Source of the DNA: Branchinecta lynchi
Lineage: Eukaryota > Arthropoda > Branchiopoda > Anostraca > Branchinectidae
NCBI GenBank assembly: GCA_023053575.1
Contig: JAKZAP010000009.1
Location: 12,753,869-12,817,868, forward strand
Length of the DNA: 64,000 nt
Reading direction: 5' to 3'
Both the position numbers and the translations under genes were made by a program. The notes below the pieces were generated by a model, which saw nothing but the letters and a program-made list of their open reading frames with translations, was not told where the DNA came from and ran no database searches. Positions 1-10,469 of the stretch are shown here, piece by piece. Numbering within the stretch: the stretch's first letter is position 1; each line of letters opens with the position of its first letter.

Positions 1-430
1 GAAAGTAAATTCAGGTGTATTTCGATCTAGACAGGAAGAAGACCCTATTTAGATATGTAGCCAATCTCAGTTTAACCAAATTCACATGGGTACCATGCCC
101 ATGCTCCAGGGCATGGTGCCGATACATATGGGCACCATGCACTTATGTCCAGGCATGCCCAGACGTTGGGGCACCATGCCCAAAAATTGAGGATTTGTGT
201 ATGACTGCCATGTCACCATTTGCGCACACATATATGCACACACAGTCCAATTTTCGCAGTCGGATGCGAATTTCGTCATTCACTCCGAAATTGCGACCCA
301 TCGCATGCATGTTTCCCCGTAGTAATGTAAATTTCGCATGCTAAATCGTACCGGACTCTGCGTGTACGTAGCTTAAAGGACTGGCCGCTTCCTTAGTGAC
401 GAAGTCGCAGATGGAACGACGGTGGTAGAT
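1..430. other. unassigned intronic/flanking DNA with short palindromic repeats
   Basis: No gene is recognisable. At about 85-185 the words GGGCACCATGC and GGGCATGGTGCC recur in both orientations, so this stretch can fold on itself. The open frames here come from that repetition and show no protein-like features. It lies upstream of the first visible GLYR1 exon and is probably intron. Confidence 0.4.
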
Positions 431-439
431 GGTATTAAC

Positions 440-612
440 TTCTTGATAGAAGGCTGGAACGGTGTTGACTAAACTGTAGCCGATTATCTATGACTCGCGA
501 CGTCACAGGGAAAGTCAATATTTTCCATTTACTAACGGAACTGATTGTCCCTGAAACGGCTATAAGTGTAAACGCATCCGGCGCCTCGTTGGCCACTCGG
601 CTCTATATATAA
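440..612 (-). repeat. deletion derivative of the M5 inverted-repeat element
   Basis: The left part (about 440-555) matches the reverse complement of 2925-3045, including GTAGCCGATT and GACGTCAC. The right part (about 565-612) matches the reverse complement of 2588-2660, including the GGCTCTATATATA end. It therefore looks like an internally deleted copy of the element at 2490-3046. A third partial copy lies near 23490-23650. Confidence 0.55.
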
Positions 613-958
613 TTTGCGTTTTTGCAGATACCATGGTATCTGATACCACAGTCAAAAGGCGTTTTTGTAGTCATCCTGGTATCTGGCCAGTTATCACGGT
701 CCGACCGGCTAACTGATCGTGGTATCTGAAAAAGTCATCTCACTTTCATCAATTTGTATCAAATTGGCGGGAAAGAATTTTGGCACTTAGTGATGTGACT
801 GAATATCAGTTTTTCTTTTGGGATAACTTCGAAAAGGGCAATTTCGGCAATTGTCGTTTTTGCAGAGCAACCGTATATCAGATTCCACGGTTACTGCAAA
901 AACGATTAACTGCAGATCCAGTTACCGTGGTATACCATGGTATCTGCAAAAACGCAAC
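612..958. mobile_element. MITE-1 copy (GATACCATGGTATC palindrome family)
   Basis: The ends are inverted repeats, TTGCGTTTTTGCAGATACC on the left and its complement GGTATCTGCAAAAACGCAA on the right, abutting TA on both sides. The perfect palindrome GATACCATGGTATC lies just inside. Internally the motifs CCGTGGTATC and ACTGCAAAAACG recur in both orientations, so the element is built from subterminal repeats. Other copies lie at 13281-13460, 15867-16239, 37981-38369 and 58010-58621. The TA duplication suggests mobilisation by a Tc1/mariner-type transposase. It is non-coding. Confidence 0.75.
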
Positions 959-1134
959 TATCGATACAAATATGTATTCTGCACCGTTAATTTAATCGAA
1001 TTTCTCTATTTCTTTCATTACGTCATGAAAACGTCACGTGCCGTAGATAATAAGCCAAGGTTTGGTTTCCACCGCTGGAACACACCCACAACAGCAAGGT
1101 GTACAAGAACAAACTGTAGCACTACGTTTTTCAG

Positions 1135-1297
1135 GGCATCACAGCCAAGGGTGGCCAGTACCTGGAAGCTCAGATCCAAGGAAATAAAACGAAAGCAGAA
1201 GAAGGTAGCCTCGTTATCCTAGCGGCGGGAGACCGAAACGTTTTTGAAGAATGTCAGTCGGCCTTCTCTGCCATGGGCACCAGCGCCTTCTTCCTCG
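1135..1297 (+). CDS. GLYR1: GLYR1 (N-PAC/NP60) internal exon
   Basis: This exon encodes part of the dehydrogenase-like domain of GLYR1, a nucleosome-binding cofactor whose beta-hydroxyacid dehydrogenase fold serves as a tetramerisation scaffold. It reads G-I-T-A-K-G-G-Q-Y-L-E-A, then LVILAAGDRNVFEECQSAF and GTSAFFLG, closely matching the family block around LEAPVSGN and VILAAGDRGLFE. The acceptor is a T-rich tract ending in CAG at 1132-1134 and the donor is GTGAGT at 1298. It ends one base into a codon, exactly the phase needed by the exon at 14263. Upstream exons (PWWP domain, AT hook, Rossmann dinucleotide motif) are not visible and should lie before the window. Confidence 0.88.
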
Positions 1298-1305
1298 GTG
1301 AGTAG

Positions 1306-1391
1306 AAAAAAAGGTTCTCCTCGGGCATGATTCGAACCCACGGCCTATAGCTTATGAGGCCACTGCTCTACCACTTGTTGACTACAGAGGT
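1306..1391 (-). tRNA. degenerate tRNA-Met(CAT)-like sequence
   Basis: On the minus strand 1391-1318 reads as a cloverleaf-like sequence. The D-arm segment is AAGTGGTAGAGC, the anticodon region CTCATAA lies between GGCC and GGCC, and the B-box-like T arm is GGGTTCGAATC. Acceptor strands ACCTCTG and CCGAGGA pair at five of seven positions. A T7 run follows (1306-1312), a plausible Pol III terminator. Mismatches in the acceptor and T stems suggest a tRNA pseudogene or a tRNA-derived SINE head rather than a working tRNA. It lies a few bases inside the GLYR1 intron. Confidence 0.5.
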
Positions 1392-1548
1392 GCGTGTGAC
1401 GTAGTTTGCAAAACACTTGATTAGATACATAGAAGCGGGCTATAGGAACAGTGATCCCGCCAAATGCGATACTCATCAACAAAACCCATCCTATTTTTGA
1501 TGCGTCACTACATAGGTATTTATCAACTGGCCTAGGTTCAATCGACTT
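1392..1548. other. intronic DNA without recognisable feature
   Basis: GLYR1 intron sequence between the tRNA-like element and MITE-2. Nothing further is visible. Confidence 0.4.
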
Positions 1549-1924
1549 AAGGCGTATTCTCGCCGTTCCCCAAGGACTCTTCGAGGAATCGAAGGGAACG
1601 GCGAGAATAGAGGGAGTCACTCCACGCGTACAGAAACAGCGAGAACACAGGAAATGCTTCCAAAATGGATTTTGTTCGAAAAAAAATATATGCAGTTGAC
1701 GAATCCACTTTATTTTTTTCTGTTTATTCTGATTGTTAATTAATTTTACATTGCACTAACACCAGAAAATTGATTCCCCTCCGAATCTGAAAGGGAGTCC
1801 TTTTTCATGATGGTGATGATAATCTGAGCATAATGACTCGCGAGAATACGGGAAGCGAGTCCCCGGGACAAACGAAAACGTGGGGACTCCTCAAGTTTAG
1901 TCCTCGGGGAACGGCGATAGAGGC
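1549..1924. mobile_element. MITE-2 copy (GTATTCTCGCCGTTCCCC ends)
   Basis: The left end GCGTATTCTCGCCGTTCCCC is answered on the right by the inverted TCGGGGAACGGCGATAGA. Shared internal words (GACTCGCGAGAATACGG, TGATGGTGATGATAATC, CTTTCAGATTCAGAGGGG in complement) recur in reverse order at 22104-22563, a second copy. No coding capacity is present. Confidence 0.65.
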
Positions 1925-2282
1925 ATGATCAGAAACGCCTAGCCACCGTTGAAGCTCGGAACACACGACAGATGCCAGGATAATCTTGGCTTCGAAATCG
2001 TCCCCCGTTTTTTAGAGCTATACTTTTAACGACTCAGTTTTCCGGTAGAATAATGGGCCCATTTCAACTGCTGCGGGAAACTTGAAACAAGAGCTCCTAT
2101 CGTTTCAGCCAGTTCCTGAATCGCTGTGGATGCCTGGTTGAGCAGGCTCGAAACCGATTCCCGAACTTTTCTAATGTTTGGTTCCGGGAGAGAAATACGC
2201 ATGGGTCTTCAATCCGACACGAAGCCCAGCTCATCTAAGCAGTTTGCGATGTCACGGGACCAAAAAACATAAATTTAGAGTT
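1925..2282. other. intronic DNA without recognisable feature
   Basis: No repeat family, open frame or splice-bounded exon is recognisable here. Confidence 0.35.
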
Positions 2283-2436
2283 CACTGTAAAAAAAAATCT
2301 TGCAGTATTTGCTACCGGGTTTAATTTTGTTTTTATTGAAACAAGATTATCGTTACGGATTAATTTCATCCCAATAGTGATAAGATTAATCCCAGTACCA
2401 ATACTGCGTCCTTATTCGGAGATACTTTATACAGTG
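2283..2436. mobile_element. MITE-3 copy (CACTGTAAAAA ends)
   Basis: It begins CACTGTAAAAA and ends with the inverted TATACAGTG. It shares ATCTTGCAGTATTTGCTAC and GATAAGATTAATCCCAGTA with copies at 37583-37755 and 56805-56974. It is short and non-coding. The superfamily is undetermined. Confidence 0.6.
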
Positions 2437-2489
2437 TAGAGGTAGCCTATGCTCATTTTCAACGTCGCCTAACAGCGAACGGTCATCGA

Positions 2490-3046
2490 AGAAACCAATA
2501 AAATGGTATTGACTAAATTTTAGCCGATTACCTGCGGCCCATGACGTTTTAAATTAATGAAAATTTGATTAAATTAATGTCGCAGAATATATATTTGTAT
2601 CTATATTATATATAGCCGAGCAGCCAGCAAGGCGCCGGACGCGTTTACACTTTTTATTTATACATTCGTTTATTTCCCTCAGAACTGCAGAGGAGTACAA
2701 AATAATGTATAAAATAGAACTATGCCTAAACCATCTGGTCCATTCAATGACATATACATATTATAAAAAATATACACGATTTCGACAACTAAATTACAAT
2801 TATTTACGCACTATATTATTCACTTGTTTAAAAATGGGGACAGGTTGTGGGTCTGGAGGGCTACCGACACTTTTTTATAAAAGTTGGTCATCTTTCTACA
2901 AAATTAAAACTGGGTCTTTTACTTTAAAATTACAAACCGTTCTAGGGACAATCAGTTACGTTAGAAAATGGAAAATATAGACTTTTCATGTGACGTCACG
3001 ACCCGTAGAGAATCGGCTGAAGTGTAGCCAACACCAATAAAACCCA
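2490..3046. mobile_element. M5 inverted-repeat element
   Basis: Both ends carry inverted versions of a roughly 60-bp block containing CCAATAAAA, TTGACTAA, TAGCCGATT and CATGACG, the right-hand version being GACGTCACGACC, AATCGGCTGA and CCAATAAAACC. The middle holds a TATATATAG run followed by a GC-rich CAGCAAGGCGCCGGACGCG segment. A frame of 91 codons (2705-2980) has no protein-like composition. Partial copies are at 440-612 and 23490-23650. Confidence 0.6.
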
Positions 3047-3381
3047 TACCTGGCAGCTTTTAATTCACATCTGGTTTTTGGGATCCCAAAACGTAAGTGG
3101 AGGGAGACTTATGACATCGCAAAAATGTCCGTCTGTCTGTGAGCACGATAACTCTCGAAGGGAATGAGGTATTTTGATGAAACTTGGTGTGAGGATTCAT
3201 TGGGTCAAGGGTAAGGTCAAGTTCGTAGATGGGCTATGTAGCCCTACATTTAGGGATGGAGGAGCTAAAAACAGCTAATGTGATAGTCGAGAATGGGGTA
3301 AGGAGGCATGCTGAGCACGATAGTGGAAACCATTTTCTCGCCGGACAAGTAGTTCATCCAGAATCCGGCAAAAATCGGAAA

Positions 3382-3602
3382 TTTACTCAAACTATGTTTA
3401 CAACGGATACGTCAGCTACGATTTTTCATCAGCGATATTTCGGCCCTTCTTGGCAAGGGTCCTCGTCAGGCTTTCAATCCTCTTGTGTCAACTTTGGGGA
3501 ACCCTTGCCAAGAATCGCTGATGAAAAATCGTAGCTGACGTATCCGTTGTAAACATTGTTTGAATAAATGTTTCAAAGTCAGCTTGGGCTCAAGGAATAT
3601 TT
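3382..3602 (+). mobile_element. hairpin retroposon FB copy 1, 12-bp target duplication
   Basis: The insertion is flanked by the direct repeat AAAAATCGGAAA (3370-3381 and 3603-3614) inside an R1 element. The arms are inverted repeats carrying TTTACAACGGATACGTCAGC and its complement. The 3' extension GTCAGCTTGGGCTCAAGGAA occurs only on the right. The left arm, read on the minus strand, keeps the CTGACGA-stem-GAAA core (about 3481-3440). The right arm has lost that core by deletion. Confidence 0.8.
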
Positions 3603-4651
3603 AAAAATCGGAAAGTTGATTAAAAGTAAAAGTTTTATTTGAAGTTGACTAAATGTTCGTTTAGGGGTAAGAAAACATGCTGAACACGATGGTGAAAACC
3701 ATTTTCTCGCCGGACAACTAGTTCGCCCGGGATCCGGCCAAAACCGGGAAATTTGTTAAAAGCAAAAGTCTGATTAGATGACAGGTAGGCTATAGGGGTA
3801 AGAAGAGAGGTCTGGGGTAAGAAGAGAGAGTCTGTATATGAAAATAATTTAAGTATAAGTTTTATTTAAAGTTGATAGATGTTATTTTTAGGGATAAGGA
3901 GATACGCCTGATTCGTTTCTGAATTTTCTTTTTCTGGGATCCCAAAACGTAAGTGGGGGGATACCTATGACACTGTAAAGTTGTCCGTCTGTCCGTCCGT
4001 CCGTCTGTTAGCACGATAACTCTCGAAGGGGTTGAGATATTTTGATCAAACTTGGCATGAGGACTCCTTAGGTCAAAGTACAGGTCAAGTTCGAAGATCG
4101 GCTATGTAGCTCTATATTTAGGGGTGCGGCGGGGGGGTTAAAATTAAGGGGATCAAAAAAGTTTGTTAAAGCTAATGAAATAGTCGTATTAGGGGTAAGG
4201 AGACTTGCTGAATCCGAATATGAAAATTATTTTCTCGCCATGACAACCATTTTCTCGCGGACGTATAGATCGCTCGGAATCCGGCTGAAACCGGAAAATT
4301 TGTTGAAAGTAAAAGTTTAATTGGAAGTTGATTAGAGGTTGGATGTAGGGGTAAGGAGACATGCTGAATTCGTTTTTGAGCTTTATTTTTTCGCCGGACA
4401 AGTAGGTCCGAAATTCCGCCGAAATCGTAAAAGTAAGGCAGGAAGTTTCGATCTGCTTCGTCAAAATAGATATAAGGGGTAAACACACATGCTGAATCCA
4501 TATCTGAACTTGGTTTTCTCATACGATTAGCTATTTTGCCTTAATCTTTTTCTAAATTTTAATAGTAAAAGTGTTCAAGTAGTCTGGCGAATACTGGATC
4601 TGGCGAAGACAAGATCTAATTGTCTGGATCAAATTTGAACTTTTGGGATCC

Positions 4652-4934
4652 ATATTCTTTGAGCCTAAGCTGACTTTGAAACATTTATTCAAACTATGTT
4701 TACAACGGATACGTCAGCTATGATTCTTCATCAGCGATATTTCGGCCCTTCTTGGCAAGGGTCCTCGTCAGGCTGTCAATCCTCTGGTTCAACTTCGGGG
4801 AAGGAAACAAACCTGTAATGTTTCCTTCCCCGAAGTTGAACCAGAGGATTGACAGCCTGACGAGGACCCTTGCCAAGAAGGGCCGAAATAATGCTGATGA
4901 AGGATCATAGCTGACGTATCCGTTGTAAACATCG
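4652..4934 (-). mobile_element. hairpin retroposon FB copy 2, 10-bp target duplication
   Basis: Flanked by TTTGGGATCC at 4642-4651 and 4935-4944, so it inserted into the 3' palindrome of an R1 element. The one-sided end (ATTCTTTGAGCCTAAGC) is on the left, giving minus orientation. The arms are nearly perfect inverted repeats of about 115 bp meeting at about 4815. Read as RNA this is a very long snap-back hairpin. Both arms contain the hammerhead-like core, on opposite strands. Confidence 0.85.
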
Positions 4935-5081
4935 TTTGGGATCCCATCGAAACCTTTGGTCTTGCTTTGCTGGACAGTATAATTCGCTCGGTATTCGGGC
5001 GAAACCGGAAGCTTGGCAGAAGTAAAGCAGGAAGTCTCGGTCAGTATCGTCGAAATAGATATTGCTTATAAAGGTATATAA

Positions 5082-5235
5082 TAATAATAATAATAATTTA
5101 TTTGTAACCCACTGCACAAAACAATGTGAGGATAGTAGATTAAAAAAGAGAAAGAAACAAATAAACAACTGAAGAAACACTAATACAACAAAATAAACAC
5201 ACAAAATCAACAGAACAAACGAATGAGCCCGTTAT
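5082..5235 (-). mobile_element. LINE 3'-end fragment with (AAT)n tail
   Basis: A run of ATA/AAT units at about 5084-5099 is followed by TTTATTTGTAACCCACTGC and A-rich sequence. This is the signature of a reverse-oriented non-LTR retrotransposon 3' end with a microsatellite tail. Its parent is not identified. Sequence 5236-5419 shows nothing recognisable. Confidence 0.45.
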
Positions 5236-5628
5236 ATGGAGTAAGCCGTTGATACGCTTGTCCAGATAAATTTTTATGAAGCTCCTAGAATTTTGCCGTT
5301 ATACCAGGGGCTTTGTATTTTCGGATTATTTTCCGATTTCGGTACGATATAGGTAAGTAAAGCAGGTATTTACAGTATTTGTACTAGCATGTACGTAGTT
5401 TACGTATGTCACTCTTTTTCAATAAAGTAAAAGTCCCAGAAAGATAGAGTATAGAGTGATCGCAAAAAACTGAATACAAAGAAACCAAAGCCTTACGGTT
5501 ATAGATAGATAGATAGATAGTTTATTGCTATAAGCAGCCCGAGGGCCATGGCAAAAATTTGTCATACAAAAAAAACAACAAAAAACACTAATATATAATA
5601 ACACTCTTTTCCTTTTAATTTGTTTTAC

Positions 5629-8600
5629 TTATTCCAAAAACCTACTTCTGTGTTCCATCGCTAGCCTCAAAAATCGCCCCATTTTCTTTATACCAGCAAA
5701 ACACTCATCCTTAAAAGTTCGTTTTACCCACTCTTCGTCAAATACACGCACACCATACTCTTCTTTTCTCCATTCACTCAGCTCCACACAATCGCAAAGC
5801 ATGTGAATCACACTCTCATCCACGCACCCACACATCGGACAAAAGTAAGGACCGAACTTCTGCTTACACTAACCAATATAACGTCTTCTACCCCCAATTG
5901 GCAGACAATCTGCCAACAATTCAATAATTATTTTTAACTCATCCCGTCTAAGACCCGCTTTAAACATTATATTCTCACCCCATGTCTCTCTTACCGCAGC
6001 ATAAAACCCCAAAGATTCCGACTGGTCCTTCTGGGCATGCCAAACCTGTACTTCCTGGCTCTTAAGTATTTCTTTCACAACCTTAGTCACTCCTTCCTCC
6101 TTTCCTAATCCATCATTCCATAATTCTCCAACTCCGCAATCATCCAGTATCTTTTTTACTAGATACGGCCATGAAGTAGGCGATTCTTCTTTCAACGCTT
6201 CTAAATATGCAGATTTTAATAATCTAACACGTGGCATCCTAACAATCCTTTCCCAAAACCTAACCATATTCACTAGTCTTACATTTTTTAGGGAAGTTAA
6301 CCCTAACTCGCCCCTAACAACTACACTATTTGTCGATTTACTTACTCCTAGCCACCTCTTAAAATAACCTAACTGCACTACTTCTATCTTATCTATCTTC
6401 TCATACCCCCATACTTCAGACCCATAATGCATAACCCCCACCACCTTAGACCTAAATATTTCTTTGTGGGCCCTAAGGTTTCTAACATCCTTTAGTTCAC
6501 TCCTAAGTATCGAATTCGAACATAATCTACCCTTCTCTGCACTCTTTTCAATATGTTTACTAAACGTCTTACCTTTAGCTCTACATATTACTCCCAGGTA
6601 TGTCCACTCTTCCTCAACTTCTATTTCTTTCCCTCCATAATTAAACTTATCTTCCGTCCTCAAATTTCCTCTTTTTCTGAATACTAATACTACCGTCTTA
6701 CCTGTGTTTAGCTCCATTTTTTTACCTTCTAAGTACTCTCTCAACAAATCAAGTAAAATCTGCAGATTATTCCTACTATCACTTAACAAAACTATGTCGT
6801 CAGCGAACAGGAGCATACACAACAAAGATATATCTAAAGAAACCGTGGGCGCTCCTTTTTTTAACATAAACTCCACATCATCATTAATAAATATTCCAAA
6901 CAGTTTTGGCGACAGAGTACAGCCTTGTTTTACACCCATATTATAACTTATTACTTTAGATAATTGTTTCCCTACCCTTACTATCAACCGTGTAAATCTG
7001 TATATTTCTGCTAACATTAACACAAATGTTACTGGTAGTCCTATACTTAACAGACTATCTATCAATAAAACTCTCTCTACATTGTCAAACGCCCCTTTCA
7101 GGTCTACGAATGCCGCATACAGTCTTCCATTTCTAGGCCTAGTATACTTATCAATCACCACTTTTAATGCGAAAATATTATCCATCGGTCCGTAACCTTG
7201 TCTAAACCCTGCCTGTACATGATTTAAAACCTCCCTACAATCTAACCATTTCTTTAACCTATTATCTAAAATCTTACAAAAAACCTTTGATATGCTATTC
7301 CCCAGGTGTATCCCCCTATAATTCCCAACCTCCTGCCTATTACCTTTCTTAAACAGGGGTGTCATTATTGATAAACTCCATTGCTTCGGCCACACACCCT
7401 TACTTAATATACCTGAAAATAGTAATGCCAGGGTCTGTAATAGATATGTTCTAACCCGTTTCCAAATAATTGTGGGGATCCCGTCAGGTCCCGGTGATGA
7501 CCCTCCCCTCATCTTCTTCATGGACTCCCACACTTCGTCTTGGCTAACAGGATCCGTCAGGGCGTAACCCTCCTCTCTCAAAGGAAATTCTACTTGTTCC
7601 TTCAGTCGCTGCGCTGTTCGTTTTAAGTTATCTTCACTTGAATGTTTCTGTTCCAGGTAATCCGTCCACACCTTTGTTGAAGGGCCAATCCCCAGCTCCT
7701 CTTGTCGAAGTGACCCCTTAATTCCATTCCAAAACTCTTTCTTATTTTTCTTAACATAATCCTCCTCCATCATTTTTATTCGTTTTTCCTCTAATTCACT
7801 TTTTTTCTTCTTTATTAACTGCTTATACTCCCGTCGTTGCACCCTATACTCATCTAAAAATACTTTATCAACATAAATACTATCCTTAATTCTTAGAAGG
7901 GCGACACTAACCTTACTTCTCTTCGCTTCACATTCCTTATCAAAAAAGTCCTTACCTTGTCTTCTATACTTTAGTTTATCATTATCTTCATCCCCTCTGC
8001 TTACCTCCCTAACAATCTTACAAATTGCTTCAATTCCATCTTCCATTCTACCCGACGCAATAATAGATCTACATTTCTCTATCCGCTCTTCTGTTAAATC
8101 CTTCTCTAACCTACTACTCAAAGTTTTATCACTTACATTTTCTGACCTAATTTTTGAGAATACCAACATCCTATCATTTAAATCCAGATCTAATCCAATA
8201 TTTGAATTCCGAACTCCCTGAACAGACATTCTGATACCTATTGTTGCTTCTATTGGCACGTGGTCCGAACCAACCACCGAGAGCACCCTGAAGTCTGTAC
8301 ACCACGGCCAAAGAGACATATCCACTAAAATATAATCAACTATACTAGGCATCCTCCCCGCAAAACAAGTAAAATCACCGACATTTTTATCTTTCCCCAA
8401 TCTACCATTTAAAATTACCAAATTTTCAATCCCGCAAAAATCCAGTATTTTTCCACCCCATTTATTAACCTTCCGAATTCGGTCCTTACTTGTCCTCTCT
8501 ACCGGTCGTTCCAGGTGAGCATCCACACAAACTCCATTCATACCAACAAATCCAGGGTCGGGGTCCTCATGCGGCAGCGACGGTACAAAAGTCCTTTCCA

Positions 8601-9045
8601 TTTTACTACTCGTATACCCATTGAAGTCGCCTAAAAATACAAACTGATAACTTTTATGAATTCGCTTATACTGATAAGTTTCATTAAACAAAATACCCCA
8701 CGTATCTTCCTTTTCACTATAACTGCTAGTCTCCGGCGGAATATATACACCACAAACCATCAGGGAAACATTTCCTAATGTCAACTTCATCCATACAATG
8801 TTTTCAGATGACGATTTTAACTGAACGCACTTACTAAATACACCACTCTTAACTAACATAGAAACACCACCGTACACTCTATTATTTTTACTTCTCCTCC
8901 GCGGTACTCCAAAAGAATCATAATCAACTCGTACAATCAGATCAGGTTTCCAGCTTTCCACAATACAAACAATATCCCAACTTCCTGCTATAAATAAACT
9001 ATCAAACTTAACATCACTATATCCCTGAATCACTGAATGTTCCAT
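5629..9045 (-). CDS. LINE-A ORF2: EEP endonuclease, reverse transcriptase, zinc finger (one in-frame TAG)
   Basis: About 1,138 codons starting MEHSVIQGYS. The N-terminal endonuclease shows the exonuclease-endonuclease-phosphatase signature: Glu30 in CIVESW, GDFN at 139-142, and SDH at 260-262. The reverse transcriptase core follows with FVDLKGAFD (646-654), GVKQGCTLSP (704-713) and the catalytic FADD (747-750). The frame meets TAG at 5869-5871, after residue 1058, then continues in the same frame for about 79 codons. That tail contains CPMCGCVDES and HMLCDC, a CCHC-type finger usual at the C-terminus of such proteins. The true C-terminus is therefore the TAA at 5629, and the TAG is a recent lesion or a read-through site. 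The enzyme would nick DNA and prime reverse transcription at the target. Confidence 0.88.
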
Positions 9046-9083
9046 TCCACAATTTTTAGACTCAGCTCATGGCCCTCTTTACC

Positions 9084-10166
9084 CTAGTAATCTTCTATCT
9101 CTTGTGGACCGAAGTTAAACCGGTAGTAATCGCCAGTATACCTGTCACTTCGTTCCCTGAAAGAACCGTACCCTGGACGAGCAAAGTTTCTGTTTCCCAC
9201 ACGAGGATTTTTGGGTGCGTGCCTTTCATGTTCTACAGGGCTGATTTCGCTACTCTTTCTGGCACGACCTCCTGACACTGCTTGTTTATAACTCCTAGTA
9301 GGGATCTCTACCACCGTATTCGCATCACTGTCATTACCATCTGAGCTTAACGCATCGACACTCTCGCGAGTTACCATTTCTGATTCCATCGCTGAACTAG
9401 TCCCTGGCTTACCACTGGGCCGTTCCGAATGCTCAGTAATTTCCTTCACCTGAGGTGATTGCTCAGTTTCCATTACACTACCTTGGGCTACACATTGACT
9501 GTCTCTACCCGCTGCAAACCCTTCAACACCAGCCTCTGGAGATGCCACTTTTTTAAGTTTTTTTGTCGCTCCCTCATATACGAAAAGTTCACCGTCTACA
9601 AACAGTTTGTCACCCCTCAGATACGCCCGTCGATTCTCGTCCAATGCTTTTTCAAGAAATGGCTTAAGGGCTCTGCGCGCTTCACGTTGAATGAATGAGT
9701 AATCAGGGCTAACTCCGACATTTTCTCTTCGAATTATTTTCGCATTCCGTAAGACATGATTACGAAGATCCATCGTCGCGAATTTAACTACAACTGGGCC
9801 TGCTCTTAATCTATACGCTTCAGCCACATCGTGACGGGAAATGTTAAGAGACGGGAAGCAATAATCCAGCAGGGAAGTAACATCTGCTGCCACTGATGAG
9901 CCTGGCCTATTTGGTCTAAAATCGTGCAAGACCAGGTTAAATTGCTTATCCTTCACTTCCAATTGGTTGATTTTAGCCTCGGCTGTTACCAGGGCCCTAC
10001 GTAGACTTGCGATTTCAGCCTTTGCTGCCTCCCCTGCTTCAGCACTCCGGGCAATTTGGACAGACATTTCCGAGATTTTGCTCTGGATGTTTGATACATC
10101 CTCTGAAACTTTCGGAATAAGGGCTAGCTTGGAGTTAATTTCCTGTAGGCATTGGGCTTCCGTCAT
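9084..10166 (-). CDS. LINE-A ORF1 protein, coiled coil plus RNA-binding-like domain
   Basis: The product is 360 residues from an ATG, stopping 39 nt before ORF2. Residues about 10-75 are heptad-rich (VSNIQSKISEM, AKINQLEV), indicating a coiled coil. Residues about 80-205 (NLVLHDFRPNR, VAEAYRLRAGPVVVKF, VGVSPDYSF, RREARRALKPFLEKA-like) resemble the RRM plus C-terminal domain of L1-type ORF1 proteins, in which DVAEAYRLR and a PVVVKF strand are typical. The C-terminal 150 residues are polar, low-complexity and Arg/Ser-rich. Such proteins trimerise, coat the element RNA and act as chaperones. Homology is by pattern only. Confidence 0.75.
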   Translation of the reverse strand: MTEAQCLQEINSKLALIPKVSEDVSNIQSKISEMSVQIARSAEAGEAAKAEIASLRRALVTAEAKINQLEVKDKQFNLVLHDFRPNRPGSSVAADVTSLLDYCFPSLNISRHDVAEAYRLRAGPVVVKFATMDLRNHVLRNAKIIRRENVGVSPDYSFIQREARRALKPFLEKALDENRRAYLRGDKLFVDGELFVYEGATKKLKKVASPEAGVEGFAAGRDSQCVAQGSVMETEQSPQVKEITEHSERPSGKPGTSSAMESEMVTRESVDALSSDGNDSDANTVVEIPTRSYKQAVSGGRARKSSEISPVEHERHAPKNPRVGNRNFARPGYGSFRERSDRYTGDYYRFNFGPQEIEDY

Positions 10167-10469
10167 ATTGCCTCCGAACTGTTCTTGACCGGTTGAAACT
10201 CCTTCCGTAAAATTAAATCGAATCTTTTACCTGATTTTCTCCCAGCAATAATACGCTCCGGGAGCAGAGTTCTTTCGTGTTATCCCACTTTGGCCTGGGA
10301 TATGGCTTTGTAAATCCAGTATCCGAATATCGCTTCCTGCTATTTGGCTCTGCTGATAAGTTAGGTCTTACACTGACATTCAAGTTTACTGTGCGGAAAC
10401 CAGACGCTGACTTAGACCAGACGCTACTTAGACCGGTTTGACACAATCTTAGAATATCCAAATTTTTTC

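Larger units (their letters stand above)
3073..5080 (+). mobile_element. R1 element, two head-to-tail copies, Helentron/HINE-like
   Basis: Two successive starts, TTGGGATCCCAAAACGTAAG at about 3076 and 3934, are each followed by GTCCGTC runs and CGATAACTCTCGAAGGG. Next come variants of ATGAAACTTGG and then irregular tandem units of about 140 bp built on TTTTCTCGCCGGACAA and CCGGAAAATTTGTTAAAAG. The second copy ends GGGATCCCATCGAAACC and TTTGGTCTTG at about 4940-4965. Both ends share the palindrome TGGGATCCCA. Other copies are at 12535-13283 (minus), 18784-19802 (minus), 23418-24994 and 25138-26094. It is non-coding. The architecture resembles non-autonomous Helentron derivatives, which is inference. 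Confidence 0.6.
5500..10460 (-). mobile_element. LINE-A, nearly full-length non-LTR retrotransposon
   Basis: In minus-strand order it has a 5' region (about 10460-10167), ORF1 (10166-9084), a 39-nt gap, ORF2 (9045-5629) and a short 3' UTR ending in a TCTA/ATAG microsatellite tail (about 5521-5500). It lies in the 13 kb GLYR1 intron, opposite to the gene. Both frames are open apart from one stop late in ORF2, so the insertion is young compared with the other LINEs here. The clade is uncertain: an EEP endonuclease plus an RT with a GVKQGCTLSP block and a C-terminal zinc finger fits the L1/Tx1 or I/Nimb/Ingi side rather than CR1. Confidence 0.85.

Noticed and set aside
1549..1924. TTAA next to MITE-2 as piggyBac evidence
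   Set aside because: CTTAA occurs on the left of this copy only. The right end and the second copy at 22104 lack it.
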